Notes: generated by a model from the sequence alone, not told the origin. Shown: positions 1 through 11,365, numbered from the stretch's first letter. The stretch: DNA of 24,537 bases from Paramacrobiotus richtersi (GCA_034698045.1 JAQGAU010000722.1:1-24537), one strand, 5' to 3'. Made by a program: numbers and translations.

Positions 1-421
1 AGTCAAACCAGCACGGTCCATTCCGGGAATTGACAATGGTCCATTGTCCGGAGTGCTGGCTAGTCAAATGGTCAGATCGCTCGTATGTGCTTTCGCGATG
101 CTACATCATAGCTACAACGAGGCCGGCGCCACTCGAATGGCGCTAATCCAAGTTAACGCTACAGCGTTAACTCCCATTATCAAATGTAACGCTGAAAACT
201 GAACTACTCAATTTTTTTCCCCGTTTACGGAACAGAAATACGACTAAGCAATAATACTGAGAACAGGACATTTTCAAAATTTTAGGAGACTATTACTGCA
301 TCTCCACAAATACAATACCTACTGGCATGATACTGCACCGCTTTAACAAAATTAAAGCCGCACATGCACCGTAGCTTCGATGCATGATCAAAATTCACTG
401 TGTATGTGCTGGGACTGCTAC

Positions 422-664
422 CTGCACATCTTGCGAAAGATGCTTTCCGTGTAGATTTCTGTGATGTTATCATAGTAAAACCGGAGGTGATTCTCCATTA
501 GCTGTCCTTCAGGCGTTTCGAAGTAAGTCATCAGGGGTACCAGACAAGGCCTGAAGCTATCATCTTGCGGTACTGGCTCATCAGTCAGGGAATTGTTGGG
601 TTCTCCATGAATCACGGACAGACATACCGCGAAAAAAGGTCATAATAACTTGACGGGAAGCCAT
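422..664 (-). pseudogene. Cysteine-rich secreted protein, copy A, first exon (frameshifted)
   Basis: This is the first exon of the same secreted family as genes B, C and D. Its last 16 codons (NITEIYTESIFRKMCR) align with NISQIITDKVFNSICR of copy B, and it ends with the same phase-2 donor inside the Arg codon (TGC AG|GTAGCA). The natural start at 664 opens a signal-peptide-like sequence of the family's length, but a run of six T (plus strand A at 632-637) puts the hydrophobic part and the mature part in different frames. The start frame stops after about 28 codons, and no in-frame ATG exists for the rest before a stop. The first conserved Cys of the mature region is also absent. The second exon should lie at 1-415, but I could not place it with a matching phase; the reading HCQFPEWT near base 30 is a weak candidate. 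It is either a young pseudogene or carries a homopolymer sequencing error. Confidence 0.6.
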
Positions 665-1559
665 GATAATGCTTGGCTGTGGGAACTGACTGCAAGCGAT
701 GTGATAAGTGGTTCAGAGGAGCCGAAGGGGTTCGCCAGCGGCAGCAGTTATACTTGAACTGGAAAAGTCTGTAAGAATTAAGCCTAGACCGATGATTATT
801 ACGATTAACGCACGCTTTTCCAAGCCCCATTCAACCAAATTCGCTGCCGACACCAACAACAGCAAGTCGTATCACATGCCGAGATCATGATAACTCACTA
901 TAATAAAGTAGTGCAAGCGTACAACGTACAGCAAGTTTTTACGCAAAAAGTTGCGTTAAGAGTCAAAGTAAGAACGTTAGGCAGTTGTTGGTAATAAAAC
1001 TAAAAAGGTTTACTTATTACACTTAGGGAGCAGTTATTTTCTGAGATTTCAGGGTCACATGAAAAGACGGTTTCCTTAGCACTTGTGTGAATTTCTCCGT
1101 CGGCTATATGCGACGATTATTTCATCCTTTTGGTCTGTTACTTGCGATGTTGAAGGCTAGCATGGAGCTGTATGCTTCGGTAAAGACAAACGTAACGGCG
1201 GTGGTATTGTCAGTATGTTCCGAAACGCCTGTATTTTGGCTTTTAAGAGGTCGAAGGAGCTTACAAACGAAGATGGACAACGAGAATTTAATAGCAGCGA
1301 AAAAGCCATGTAACCAGTCCTAACGTTAACGTTAGTTTACGGTTTCTTTAAAACCTGATCCGCAGGTAGTGCCAATACGAAGCAATGTAACATATCAGCA
1401 GTTGAGACTACGGTTGGCGTCGGCGCAATAGTGAAACAGTCGAAGAACGTTGGGATACAACACATACTCAACGATAGCAAAGATTCTTGCTGACTTTCGA
1501 GACTCTTATCACTGGGAAAACTGGGGTTATTACCGGAATTGAAGTCAGGTTAAATTTCC
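665..1559. other. Intergenic stretch without a recognised gene
   Basis: I see no supported gene here. A 78-codon plus-strand frame at 1087-1323 has no recognisable domain, no convincing splice sites and no paralogue in the window. A short perfect palindrome, CTAACGTTAACGTTAG, lies at about 1321-1336. The stretch separates copy A from the relic first exon at about 1.6 kb. Confidence 0.5.
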
Positions 1560-1640
1560 AAATGTGTGGATAATTTGACTAAACATTCGCAGTGTGTAAG
1601 CATACCGTCAAGCAAGCGACAACGACAACCCTACGACGGT
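1560..1640 (-). pseudogene. Relic of a cysteine-rich family first exon (signal-peptide part)
   Basis: On the minus strand, GCTTGCTTGACGGTATGCTT here matches the signal-peptide coding stretch of copy B, GCTTGCTTGGCGGTATGCTT, at about 2999-3018, with one mismatch in 20 bases. The similarity extends a little on each side, including a shared TTCGCAG nearby. No start codon or open frame survives, and the mature region cannot be traced. I read this as the remains of one more tandem copy of the secreted cysteine-rich family, in the same orientation as copies A, B and C. Only about 50 bases support it. Confidence 0.45.
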
Positions 1641-2589
1641 GGCGCACGGTGCTGCTAAAACACCACAGCTTCCGGTGTGGTGCAAAAGATTTAACCGGTA
1701 AAATTATCAAATCGAACTGATGCACAAATAGACATAGCTAAATAACAGCGCAGAAGTTTATCATTTTATTTTTCCGCTTTCGATAAATTCAGTAAGTACC
1801 AAGATCTTAACCAGGTACATGATGCGATGCATGAGCACAGGTTTCTCGGAGACGACTGCGTATATCGGTGATCTGATCCAGCCAGGACCAGCCTTGAGAG
1901 TTCACCCTCAGAAATACTGAGAAAACATAATCGACGACTTTATGAATCACAACTGCGAAAAATCCAAAAGAAAAAAAAGCAGTAGCACAGGCATGTTTCA
2001 CATTTGCTCCCTTTTTTGAACTGGCAGCTGCATAAGTAAGCCGTAACTGGAAGCTGACACTTGACTTAGAAGAGCAGTTACTAGCAAAATTATGCATTAC
2101 CAGAACAATCAATGATGCACTCATTGTCAGGTGCTCAGAATTCAAGTTCGCAGCGTTTATAGATAACGAAGAAGTATGCGGTATCGCATATGCATGCAAA
2201 AACATTGCATTTTGTATTGTAGAAGTACAGGTACTCGTATCAAAACAGAGGCGGTCGCAAACCATCCTAATCTTATTAATCTATCGTTCAGCAAGTAACT
2301 GATTAGTTTTCATTCACATAACGATTTGTACTGTCAGTACTCGGTACCAATAATATGTCAAGATATGACAGCAGCTGTATGGTCTACGGAGTTGGAGATA
2401 AGAATTTCTCTGAATACAATACATGATACTGCATGTTAGATTCGTTACCGTGCTCTATTAGAAAGCATTGTAATAACAGAAGTAATTTATTACAGCTGGT
2501 GCGGAAGTTTGTGCACCATCAGGCGGCTTTTGCTTGGATATTAGATATACTCCAGCCAGTTAGTTCGGCAAGGCAATGTCCATACAAAA
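1641..2589. other. Intergenic stretch; 3' part of copy B not resolved
   Basis: The later exons of copy B should lie here on the minus strand. I searched for the conserved pairs C-x10-C and EC-x8-C in phase and found none that fit convincingly. A 152-codon minus frame at 1807-2265 is open but has no family cysteine pattern, and its predicted protein is compositionally unremarkable. I leave it as unsupported. Confidence 0.4.
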
Positions 2590-2592
2590 ATT

Positions 2593-3046
2593 ACCATCGG
2601 TATTCTTGCAAAAAAAATTGGAAAGGTGTTAGCGTACGGTCGTGTACTCTCCTCAGTATTTCTGGTGGCACACACCTGTTAGTCCACTCGAAACCACAAT
2701 GTGCTACATTTGGGGCGATGCTAAAAATCACACTTCAAAAATCACAATGAAACAGCATTATAAGACAACCTCACCTGCAGATGCTGTTGAAGACCTTATC
2801 CGTGATTATCTGGCTGATATTGGTCCTGGTTATGTCGAACGCCTGCAGCTGCTGTCCCTCTGGTGACATCGCGAAGGCCATCGCGGGTGCCGTGCACATC
2901 ATCAGCTGATCCCGCTGGCAGTCGGGATGATCACGAGCAAAATGTGAGTACAGGGGCCCAAATTCCATATTGTTCGCAGATCTCCCGTTTACAGCGCGTA
3001 AGCATACCGCCAAGCAAGCGATCACCACACTTTTATGGAATGTCAT
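2593..3046 (-). pseudogene. Cysteine-rich secreted protein, copy B (probably disrupted)
   Basis: Exon 1 is 2775-3046. It starts at MTFHKS and has a signal peptide of about 21 residues with a VIACLAVCL core, followed by a region matching gene C (HPDCQRDQLMMC against RPECLTKQLLMQC). It ends with the family's phase-2 donor (TGC AG|GTGAGG). A 54-base intron (2721-2774, ending TTTTTAG) leads into exon 2, which starts at 2720 and keeps the C-x7-C pair (HCGFEWTNRC). The frame then runs into TAA at 2591-2593. Two readings are possible. Either a T8 run (plus 2610-2617) gained one base, since the neighbouring frame gives FCKNTDGN, resembling FCNETDSY of gene C. Or the exon ends at the plausible donor TG|GTAATT just before the stop. 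No downstream exon was found for either. The intact start and splice sites suggest recent loss. Confidence 0.6.
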
Positions 3047-3500
3047 TCTTAGTTTGCAGTCGCGTGGGAATGTGCCTGGATTCTCATAAAGCCTATAATA
3101 CATGAGTATGTATGTATATGGAAATTTTCTGGTGAAAAAGTGAAGTATACGTAATACGGCATGTTAATTGACGACCGATGCGAACAGCTGATTGTCGCGA
3201 CAAGATAACGAACGCTAACCGAAAACACTGATTTCTTCCTCCTGATAATTCTTAAAAGCGACTCATGGACGGTATATTTGTAGAAAGAAACAAAATGTAA
3301 CTGACACAAGAATTTACTTTCCATCAGATTCTGTTACGGCAGTATACAGTATCGTTATGCACAGCTCAGAAGCATACAATCATGGATTTGTGCATATAAT
3401 CGCATTCTTTTATGTAATCCTATACAATATTAACACAGTCGCTGCGTAGCACCCTTTTGCTGAATTCTTGATGACTTAATCTGATTGGTCAGAAAGATGA
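3047..3500 (-). promoter_or_regulatory. Upstream region of copy B with shared CCAAT element
   Basis: The sequence upstream of copy B resembles that upstream of gene C. The clearest block is TGATTGGTCAGAAAGAT at 3482-3498, found again at 13322-13338; on the minus strand it reads CTGACCAATCA, an inverted CCAAT-box type motif. An A/T-rich ATTTTATGTAAT-like segment also recurs at similar distance (near 3410 and 13266). The motif lies about 440 bases upstream of both start codons, further than a typical core CCAAT box, so its role as a promoter element is inferred from conservation only. Confidence 0.4.
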
Positions 3501-3825
3501 GTTTTTTCGAAGACAACGTCAGTCTGCGTTAATCTTTGCTTTGCATGATACTGGTTGCTTTAGTTTATACAAATCACTGCCTGGCGAGTTTATTTGGGTC
3601 AAGAGTAATTCTTTCTAACTACGAAACCTGATCTGAATACCATTGTTTCTGGTTCCTTTACATATTACATATTTACGCTTCTTTACAAAACTACTCGTAC
3701 TGATATATACAAGCAAAATTCCGATTCGGTATAAGCAAAATTCTTTACAGATTTACGAGAAGAGTGCAATATCGCATACAAAAACATCACAAGATAAATA
3801 ATTATTAAAAAGAGGCGGTATATAT

Positions 3826-4151
3826 TCAAAGCAGATCTCTACCGTCCAGGTGATGTCGTTTTTGGTTGTTCAACGATGGTTCCTATCAGTACAAATACTG
3901 TATTATTAAGAAGACAAGATACGACAGCACCAGCCGCACGGCGTTTGAGATAAGACAAGTATATTATACGTAATCATTGAATTCCTTATCACGCTTTACA
4001 GCTCTTCAACCGGAGATGTAATGGCAGAAATATTTTCGTACTGTTGCTGGTAAAGATGCATGCATACATTATCACGTGGACGGGCCGTATGGTTTCTGCT
4101 CGGATATGTAGATATTCCACATAAAGTCTGACGTAGACATCTCTTCTCAAA
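3826..4151 (+). promoter_or_regulatory. Conserved 5' flank of F-box gene 1
   Basis: This flank is shared with the other F-box copies at 7527-7912 and 17985-18317. Recognisable blocks are CCAG..TGATGTCG near 3846, AAGATACGAC near 3927, TACGTAATCATT near 3968, and AGCTCTTCAACCGGAG near 4000 followed by AATATTTTCGTA. Blocks keep their order in gene 2, and several persist in gene 3. It presumably holds the promoter and 5' UTR. No clear TATA box can be assigned, and conservation may simply reflect recent duplication. Confidence 0.45.
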
Positions 4152-6195
4152 ATGAGCGGAAATCTTGTGGAAGAAGCACTTGCTAAGAATGCGGAGCCAG
4201 ACCAGCCGTGTCCTTTCCAGTGCTTACCGGACGAAAACTTGTTGCACATCTTCTCGTTCCTGGATGTTATCGATATCTCCAACAGTTCAGTGTAAGTGCA
4301 GTATTTACCCCTGAAGATTAATATCAAAATTTTCCAGTTCTGGTAAGCTACAGCCCTATGCTAACAATAGTCAATAAGCAGTGCGATATGCTAAGCACTG
4401 TGATGTATGTACATTGTACAGTTACTACAGTACTACCTACAGTACATGTATTGTAGCGTTAAATTTACTAGCGTAGCAAGTCTGCAGATTGTCCGATGAA
4501 CGAAACAAACTGGCCTCGCTGGTTTCGTTTTTTGAACTGTTGAACCATGGCAGCAGCAGTTTCGGCATTCCGTTTCGGCATTTTGGCGACAGCGATAAAT
4601 ACTGTCGAGAAGCATTCGGAAATGAATCAGAACAGTCCTCAGATCGCGGCAAACCGTGACCAACTCGCAACAGATCTATTCTGTACACACATGGTTTGCT
4701 ACCGCTTTCAGACTGTTACCGTCACAATAACTGTTTGGTACAAAAAGTAATCTTAAAAAATTACGCTGTTCAAACCGCTGTTCACCAGTCGAGGTTTTTC
4801 CGAAACGGAAATTGCGCACATAGAGCATGGACGCGTGCTGCCAGGATCGCCTGATGCATTTAAAAAGTTAAGCCCTTTTTGCGCCCTCCGCAGTTTGTGG
4901 TGATATCACTCAAACGTGCTATATACCTTGATGCTTTTCAGTGTCTGCAAAAGATGGCAGCGTTTGTCTTGTGACACGCACCTGCAGAGAACCGTCATAA
5001 TCAATCTGGAAAAATGGCGTACTTACAAAAATTGCCACTGGGTGGAACCTGAATTCGTCACAATTGCCTCGGACACGTTAATGGCTGAAGAGTATAGTCC
5101 CTCTGACTCTGATGGCTATTTTTTTGCCGAATGCCTGGCCGACGACAGTATACCGATGGTACGGGATAAAGGTCATAAAGAATTATTGAAGCAGTTCGTA
5201 ACACAAAGGACAATGAACCTGATCATACGGTGGCCGTTCGATAAACAGCCATGCCGACCAAATGTGCTAACCAACATTTCTCAACGTGACGGGAAAGAAT
5301 CGTTTGATGGTTATCAAGACAGTGTAGAATGGGATTTCCGCGATATTTTAAAGAACCATTTGACAATCAACGGAATGGAGAGCAAATCCATGGAGCAGAA
5401 TCAGAGTATTTCAAGCAACGATGGGAATAAAGCTGTGCCTGTCACAGCGGGATTGTCGTTAATATTGCAAAATCTTAATTTTCTTGTTAATAGTCTTCGT
5501 TATAACATTCCGCAGTACGTTAAGGAAATTCGCTTGGAAGACGTTATGCTGGGCTGCGTTTTTCCGTCGGGAAGACTCAATCAAACCAAGCCGCCCACGA
5601 TGATTTTTGTCTATCTAGGGAATGAAGTCATTGTCAGAGAAAATAACATCTGGCCTTTCGATGTGCAAGACCATGTTATGGTCCAAAGCAACGAAGACCC
5701 TGTCACGAATATGATCATCGGTGTACCAGACATTCCGGTATCGATCCTTGGATTTTTTACGCGTTTCCTGCCTCTCGCTTTGACATCAGAGGAAGCGGCA
5801 ATGATCGAAGAAAGAATTCAGTCTCATTTCGAGATTAGTCCTCCGGTGTCCTGGTATTTGCACAAGTATGTTTCACTTGCTTATTTACCTTGGCTAACAA
5901 TAAGTGCACACCCAAATCTCCAAATTCCTATAGGCTATAGTAATCACATTTCTAGTGATTGAACTGCACCGATTGTCAAAAGGCCTGGGGTATCGTTTCT
6001 TGCTTTAGTATAAAGCAAAAGTGATAGTCCGTACATATATTCAGGTTTGATGGAGTGCCACAGGAGCGCCCAAATTCACCAGTGAATATGTCGGATTTGA
6101 CACTGGAACGTGTCCGGAATCTACCGTTCTGGTTGCAGCATTTCCTTGTGACATGGCTCAAAGGTCTCTCCACAGCTTTATATCATCGCGAATAA
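4152..6195 (+). CDS. F-box protein 1 (three exons, 404 aa)
   Basis: Exons are 4152-4291, 4942-5865 and 6045-6195; all junctions are GT-AG and in phase (phase 2 at both introns). The N-terminal F-box spans about residues 20-62. It begins CPFQCLPDENLLHIFSFLD, and the conserved VCKRWQRL half is restored only by splicing exon 1 to exon 2. F-boxes bind Skp1 in SCF ubiquitin ligases, so the protein probably presents substrates for ubiquitination. The remaining 340 residues are not recognised. They contain an acidic patch (EEYSPSDSD), a Leu-rich segment around SLILQNLNFLVNSL and IKEIRLED-like strands that might be degenerate leucine-rich repeats, and a conserved C-terminus (MSDLTLERVR...WLQHFLVTWLKGL). 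The start gives an N-terminus collinear with both paralogues. No AATAAA lies close downstream; one is at 6805. Confidence 0.85.
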
Positions 6196-6631
6196 GCGCA
6201 TCGCAATTTGGTCAAGATGGAGTTAGTCTGAGTTTTGCGGAATATTTGCAGAGCATGCACCCATTATTCTTTTCATGCCCGCCAGCGCCTTTCTAATACT
6301 TTTCTGATTATGGTGATTCCGTACATGTTCTGCCGGATCGAGTTTCGTAATGATGTTACATAATTGTACCTTTTGTGATGAAAGTTTATTAGTTTTTTTT
6401 GGCACAGCACACATGAGTCACAAGACGATTCAGACGATTTTGTGGTTGTAAACCGTCGCAGTTAACAAACGAAAATACAGGTCGATTTTAGCTTTTTTAC
6501 TTTACATACTTTTAGATATGAATTTTAACATACTTGGTCAAAAAAAGCAGCGGTTGTTTTCCGTAAAATCTTACATGCAAAAAACGGATTGCACTATCTC
6601 GACAGTCACTGTTAAACTCTGGGAAGCGATT
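6196..6631. other. 3' flank of F-box gene 1
   Basis: No supported gene. A 63-codon minus frame at 6223-6414 shows no family pattern. The segment at about 6545-6600 (AGCGGTTGTTTTC ... TTACATGCAA) matches 10706-10760 downstream of F-box gene 2, where an extra short piece is present. This shows that the duplicated block reaches past the F-box gene into this flank. Confidence 0.45.
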
Positions 6632-7180
6632 TAGCAGCGATAAAGGGCATGGCCGTGCATTCCAAAGTTGTCAATATCTGTTTATGAAATTCTCCGTCAG
6701 AGAGTGTTCGTTCGAAGTACCTCCGCTATCAAATCGGGGGTGAAACATTCCTTGATCTTTTTGGCGTTGCTTATAAGCACAACAAATTATTTCATCAACT
6801 TGAAAATAAAACTCAACAGTACTAAGTTGCGGTCATGAGGGCCATTAAGATCTTCGATCACAGATACACTTTGCTACAAATTATAATAACCGAAATGGAT
6901 ACTGACTACAGTCTATGACTCTACAATCAAAAAATCCTCGTACAGCCGCGAATTTATAACGACACATTTATTTGTTCGAAATTGTTCTTGGGGCTCCGTG
7001 GGGACACTTTGGAACTCGCACTATTTATTTTTGAATATTTGACAATCCAACATAACTGTAGGAAAAGACGAAGATTATTGGAATTTGGTATCTCATGCGG
7101 TCCCCGTGCAAGGAGCAAAGAACTCCGTGTGTTTACAACTGTACATACCAGCAGAGGTTTTCCTGCAAATTTTTGGTATC
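6632..7180 (-). pseudogene. 3' relic of a cysteine-rich family gene (copy E)
   Basis: Two parts of gene C are recognisable in order. At 6632-6775 the minus strand matches the terminal exon of gene C (KKIKECF against KKFKECL, then LTENFINR against LTETFMDR, then a CTALYRC-like end), but with internal frame shifts and stops, and without the second Cys of the EC-x8-C pair. At about 7060-7170 the minus strand matches the end of gene C exon 2 and the start of its second intron, including a donor-like CTG|GTATGT. The rest of exon 2 and exon 1 are missing; similarity stops near 7180. It sits behind F-box gene 1 as gene C sits behind F-box gene 2, so it is the decayed partner of a duplicated block. 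Confidence 0.6.
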
Positions 7181-7526
7181 CTTTTTAAAATAAAAGTCTG
7201 CTAGAATGCTGCTCCATTCTGCATGCGCTGCGGAGCTCTTATCGATATACTGTATGCTCTGATTTGGAGAGTCATACAGCTAGATAGCTGTAAGACGTTT
7301 TCTCGACTGCTTTAATTTACTTTTTTCATAATGATGAGTCAGCATAAGAATTATGTCGGGAGCTACTAATTTATAATTAGTAAGTTTGTAAGTATTTGGT
7401 ATCATTGCTATAGCGAAGATTGCAACAAACTCGTTGATACTTGTCAAAGTTGTCATGACTTATTGTACCTACAGTCCAATGAATTTAAACTGGAGGTTAC
7501 CTGACTGAACATTATTAGTTCAAAAC
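7181..7526. other. Intergenic stretch, nothing recognised
   Basis: A/T-rich sequence between relic E and the conserved 5' flank of F-box gene 2. I found no open frame with support, repeat or RNA gene. Confidence 0.4.
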
Positions 7527-7912
7527 ATCTTATCGTCCAGTGATGTCGGTTCCCGTTTTTGTTCGCATAACAATTGTCATTATCAGCTACAATACTAGTA
7601 ACTTACTATATATGTTATTAAGAAATAAAGATACGACTGTTGCAGGCGAACGGCGTTGTCGATAAGACCTTCTGCGACTATAATACGTAATCATTAGATT
7701 CCTTCCATGTTCTCCAGCTCTTCAAGCGGAAGTGTAATGACAAAAATATTTTCGTAAGCCGGTAGCTGCAAAGAGCTTGCATACGTAGATCATCGCATAG
7801 ATGGGTAGCACGGTTTCTGCTAAGATCTTTAGAAATTCCACTTCAAGGCGGACGTACACAACAAATAGCAAGGTGTTACTGCATGTGATACATGTACAAG
7901 TCTCTTCTCAAT
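7527..7912 (+). promoter_or_regulatory. Conserved 5' flank of F-box gene 2
   Basis: Same ordered blocks as the flank of F-box gene 1: CGTCCAGTGATGTCGG near 7533, AAGATACGAC near 7628, TACGTAATCATTAGATTCCT near 7684, AGCTCTTCAAGCGGAAG near 7717 and AAATATTTTCGTAAG near 7743. It probably contains the promoter and 5' UTR. The boundaries are set by where similarity fades, not by a mapped transcription start. Confidence 0.45.
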
Positions 7913-9851
7913 ATGAGCCAAAATCTTGTGGAAGAAGCGATTACTAATAAGACTGCGGAGCCAGACCAGCCGTGTCCTTTCCAGTACTTACCAGACGAAA
8001 ACTTGTTGCACATCTTTTCGTTCCTGGATGTTATTGATATTTCCAACAGTTCAGTGTAAGTACAGTACACACTTCTTAAGGACCAAAAACAGTTTTCTTT
8101 ATCCGCCATGCATTGTAGGGTGTATCGGCAGTACAGATACATCTGTACAGATACATTCATGTAGCGTAACAAAAACTGAGCGAATAAAACCGTTTTGGAT
8201 AGGGATGAAATGTAGATACGAACATTCCAGAGCGAACATTCGTATATTCAAATCTATTCGTACTACGTACATGGGTTGCTAACGTGTCTTGACCGTGCGA
8301 TCGCTACCGCCACAAGAGCTGCTTGACTTTAAACGGTGATTTTAACCAATAATGCCAGCCAACCTATTGGTCGCAGTCAGTGATTCGTGTGAAACGTAAA
8401 AGACGAATAAATGAATGTACGGAATCACGGATGCTGACAGAATCGTCTAGGGTTGCATTTAGCAACCCTTTACTGTGATCTCACAAAAATTTTATCGCAT
8501 CGTGTTTTTAGTGTTTGCAAAAGATGGCAGCGTCTGACTTCCGAAACACAACTGCAAAGAACCGTCATAATTGATCTAGAAAAATGGCGTACGTACAAAA
8601 ATCGCCACTGGATGCCACCTGTACCGGTAGAAACCGCTACTGACGACGTTATAAAAATCGTTACTGACGACGATGACGCTATCGATGTATTGGCTGAGCA
8701 AGAGTATGATCCCTCTGATGAAGATTTTTCTGTGGAATGGGGACTGGCCGACGACAGTACACCGGTTGTACGCAATAAAGGTCACAAAGCATTACTTAAA
8801 CAATTCATGACAAGAAGGACACGGAATCTGATCCTACGGTGGCCGTTAGATTCTCCGCCATGTCGACCAACAGCGCTAAGGACCGCTTCTGCATATGACG
8901 GAAAGGAACTGTTTGATGGATATGAGGATCCAGTAGCTTGGGATTTCCGTGATATTTTTCAGTATCATTTGGCCAATGTCCACACGGAGCGCAAAACTGA
9001 AGGGCACACTGACAGCATTTCAGATTATAACAATGACGACTTGGGGCCACATGAAGTGTCACTAACTCTGCAAAATATTACGTTTCTAGTTGATAGTCTT
9101 CGTGGTAATATTCCACAGTTTATAAAGGAAATTCGTTTGGAGAACGTTACGCTGGGCTGCGCTTTTCCATCAGGACTGCTCAATGACCACAAGCAGCCGA
9201 CGGCGCTTTTTGTTGGTCTATTGAACGAAGTCATTGCCAGGAAAAATAATATATGGCCTTTCGACGTGCGGGACCAAATCAACAAAGACCACGATTATCT
9301 CTCTCCCCATAACTTTCGTGCACCAGACATCACAGTGTCGCTCTTCGAGTTTTTCGCTCAGTTTCTCCCTCCCGCTCTGAGCCCAGGAGAGACGGAACTA
9401 ATCGAAGAGGAAATTCAATCGCATTTCGAGATCGGTCCTCCGCTGTCATGGTACTTGTACAAGTAAGTTCAGCTTATTGTTATAACTGCAAATACGGATA
9501 AGTAGTACCTTCGTTCCTTAATTCCTGCGCGTGAACAGTAACAGTGACAGTTCATTTGATATTTCTAAACTTTAGATTGTTAAGACAAGACCGCTGTGCA
9601 ATGTGTGTGCTGCCGTAAAGTATATATAATCTCCAATTCGGCTGACTGGAGCACACTAGGGACAAGGTAGTGTGTGCAGCGTAACACCTCATGTCCTTAG
9701 GTTTGCTGGAGTATCGCAGGAGCGCGCACGCTCACCAGTGAATATGTCTGATTTGACGCTGGAACGTGTCAGGAGCCTTCCATCCTGGCTGCAGCATTTC
9801 CTTGTAACATGGCTAAAAGGTCTCTCGACACCTTTGTATCGTCGCGAATAA
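7913..9851 (+). CDS. F-box protein 2 (three exons, 414 aa)
   Basis: Exons are 7913-8055, 8512-9462 and 9701-9851, with the same phases as gene 1. The F-box spans about residues 21-63 (CPFQYLPDENLLHIFSFLD, then VCKRWQRL after the splice). It is a full-length paralogue of gene 1 across all exons; the third exon is nearly identical in length and sequence (SPVNMSDLTLERVR, WLQHFLVTWLKGLS). The likely role is Skp1-binding substrate adaptor of an SCF ubiquitin ligase. The main difference is a longer acidic linker after the F-box (TDDVIKIVTDDDDAIDVLAE), which gene 1 lacks. The open frame is retained across about 950 bases of exon 2 despite extensive nucleotide divergence, which argues for selection on the protein. 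AATAAA nearest downstream is at 10479. Confidence 0.87.
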
Positions 9852-11365
9852 GCGCAACCGTCGCATTTTGGACAAAACAACGTTAATACCATTTTACGGC
9901 ATATTTACGGGGCAAGCCCGCTATTCAGTTTCATATCTGGCAGCCCATTTTTGTTTACTTTCGTGTGATTCCACTAATAGTGATTCCATTAATTTCTATA
10001 CATGCGGGCTCTTCCGGCCTTGCACATTATTGCTGTTCAGGCATTTAATTTTTTTGATAATTGTAAACCGCCTGGTTGTGTCGTCTGTAACCCAGCCTAC
10101 TGTGATATTCGTTTACAGATTTTGTCTATTCGGTTCAAGCTAGGGCGTGTTTATAGCTGACAGATAAAGTGATTTTTTCATTCTGTTCGATTGATAATGG
10201 TATTTACGCTTATCCATCCATCGTGTCTTTGCCGGACATATTTGTAGATACGAAGTCCTTGTGCATAAAGTATGAGGGACAACAATTCTTTCCTCTGACA
10301 AATATACGTAGAAGGAAGTGCAGTACATCGAAGCATGTTGTAACGAAACATGCGATAATTAAAGTGTTTCTTGCAAGTCATACGAATCATTCAAATGGGT
10401 TTTCGTGGGAGTCGTTTGCAGGACATTGACAACCAGACGGCAGTTAGCAGCATACAATTCAGCAACCTTTTAGGATAGAATAAATGTCATTGATCACTCC
10501 TGAATGTATCAGTTACAGTAACAAAATGCAGATGAAATTAAATCTAAGACAGCTACACTGTTAGTAAGTACAGTAAGGCTGCCTTGGACCTCCGTATTGC
10601 ACGGGCCAGAAATCGGGCAACAAGCGGAAACACAGCTGTCGCTTTGAAGCTGTGCTACTTTGTACTCTTAGTATTTGGATTTTGTCATTTTGTGGCGCAG
10701 TACTGCGTGCGAGTTAGCGGTTGTTTTCTTCAAAGATACCGGTAAAACGTTACATGCAATGATCGGCGAACAAAAGGCAGTACACATGCTTTTTGTTCCA
10801 GCCATCAATGTAGTGAAACGTTCCGCGGAAATTTACAAATATACACTTTGTACAGTTGCATGGTTCTTACAAGTTAGCTACCGTTCTGTCTCGAGATTAT
10901 TTGAACAAAGTATTTGAAATTGTGGTGTTTCAGCCGACATGTTTTCTGGTTACCGGGCATATGGTCAATCAAGCATATCTGGGATTGATATCTGCCTGGA
11001 TAATTATAATCAGTAACTTACGAGTAGCGTAAGAACGCAGTTATCGATATAGCGAAACCGCCCAGTACATATATGTATTTCAAGTGACCTTCTGTCCCCT
11101 TCTTCCACGGGAATAACTGCAAATCACATGCCTGCTGCCCGTTTGATCTCGATCGAGGTCCATTAAACTATACAGCGAGCATCTGTTGACACTCGACAGT
11201 GTATATAATAAAGCACAATGAATCTTTTGCATACATATCTGTACTTATCAATAAGTTTAATTGCCCCCATATTCAACCATCGTTTACGAGTGCTGAGCAT
11301 CTATCAACAAGGATTCTGAAGTTTTTTTCTAGGCCTTTGTCACGATAATATTAGTGTGTGGGTCA
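9852..11365. other. Intergenic stretch between F-box gene 2 and gene C
   Basis: About 1.5 kb between two convergent genes. Short open frames here (for example 9868-10143 and 10675-10917) have no domain or splice support. 10706-10760 is the counterpart of 6545-6600 behind F-box gene 1. An AATAAA at 10479 could serve F-box gene 2. Nothing else is recognised. Confidence 0.45.

Noticed and set aside
1087..1323. Possible terminal exon relic (TTTCTCCGTC resembles relic E)
   Set aside because: Only about ten bases match and no ordered similarity follows.
2433..2750. Plus-strand open frame of 105 codons
   Set aside because: It overlaps copy B exon 2 and intron 1 on the other strand and has no domain or splice support; it is a shadow.
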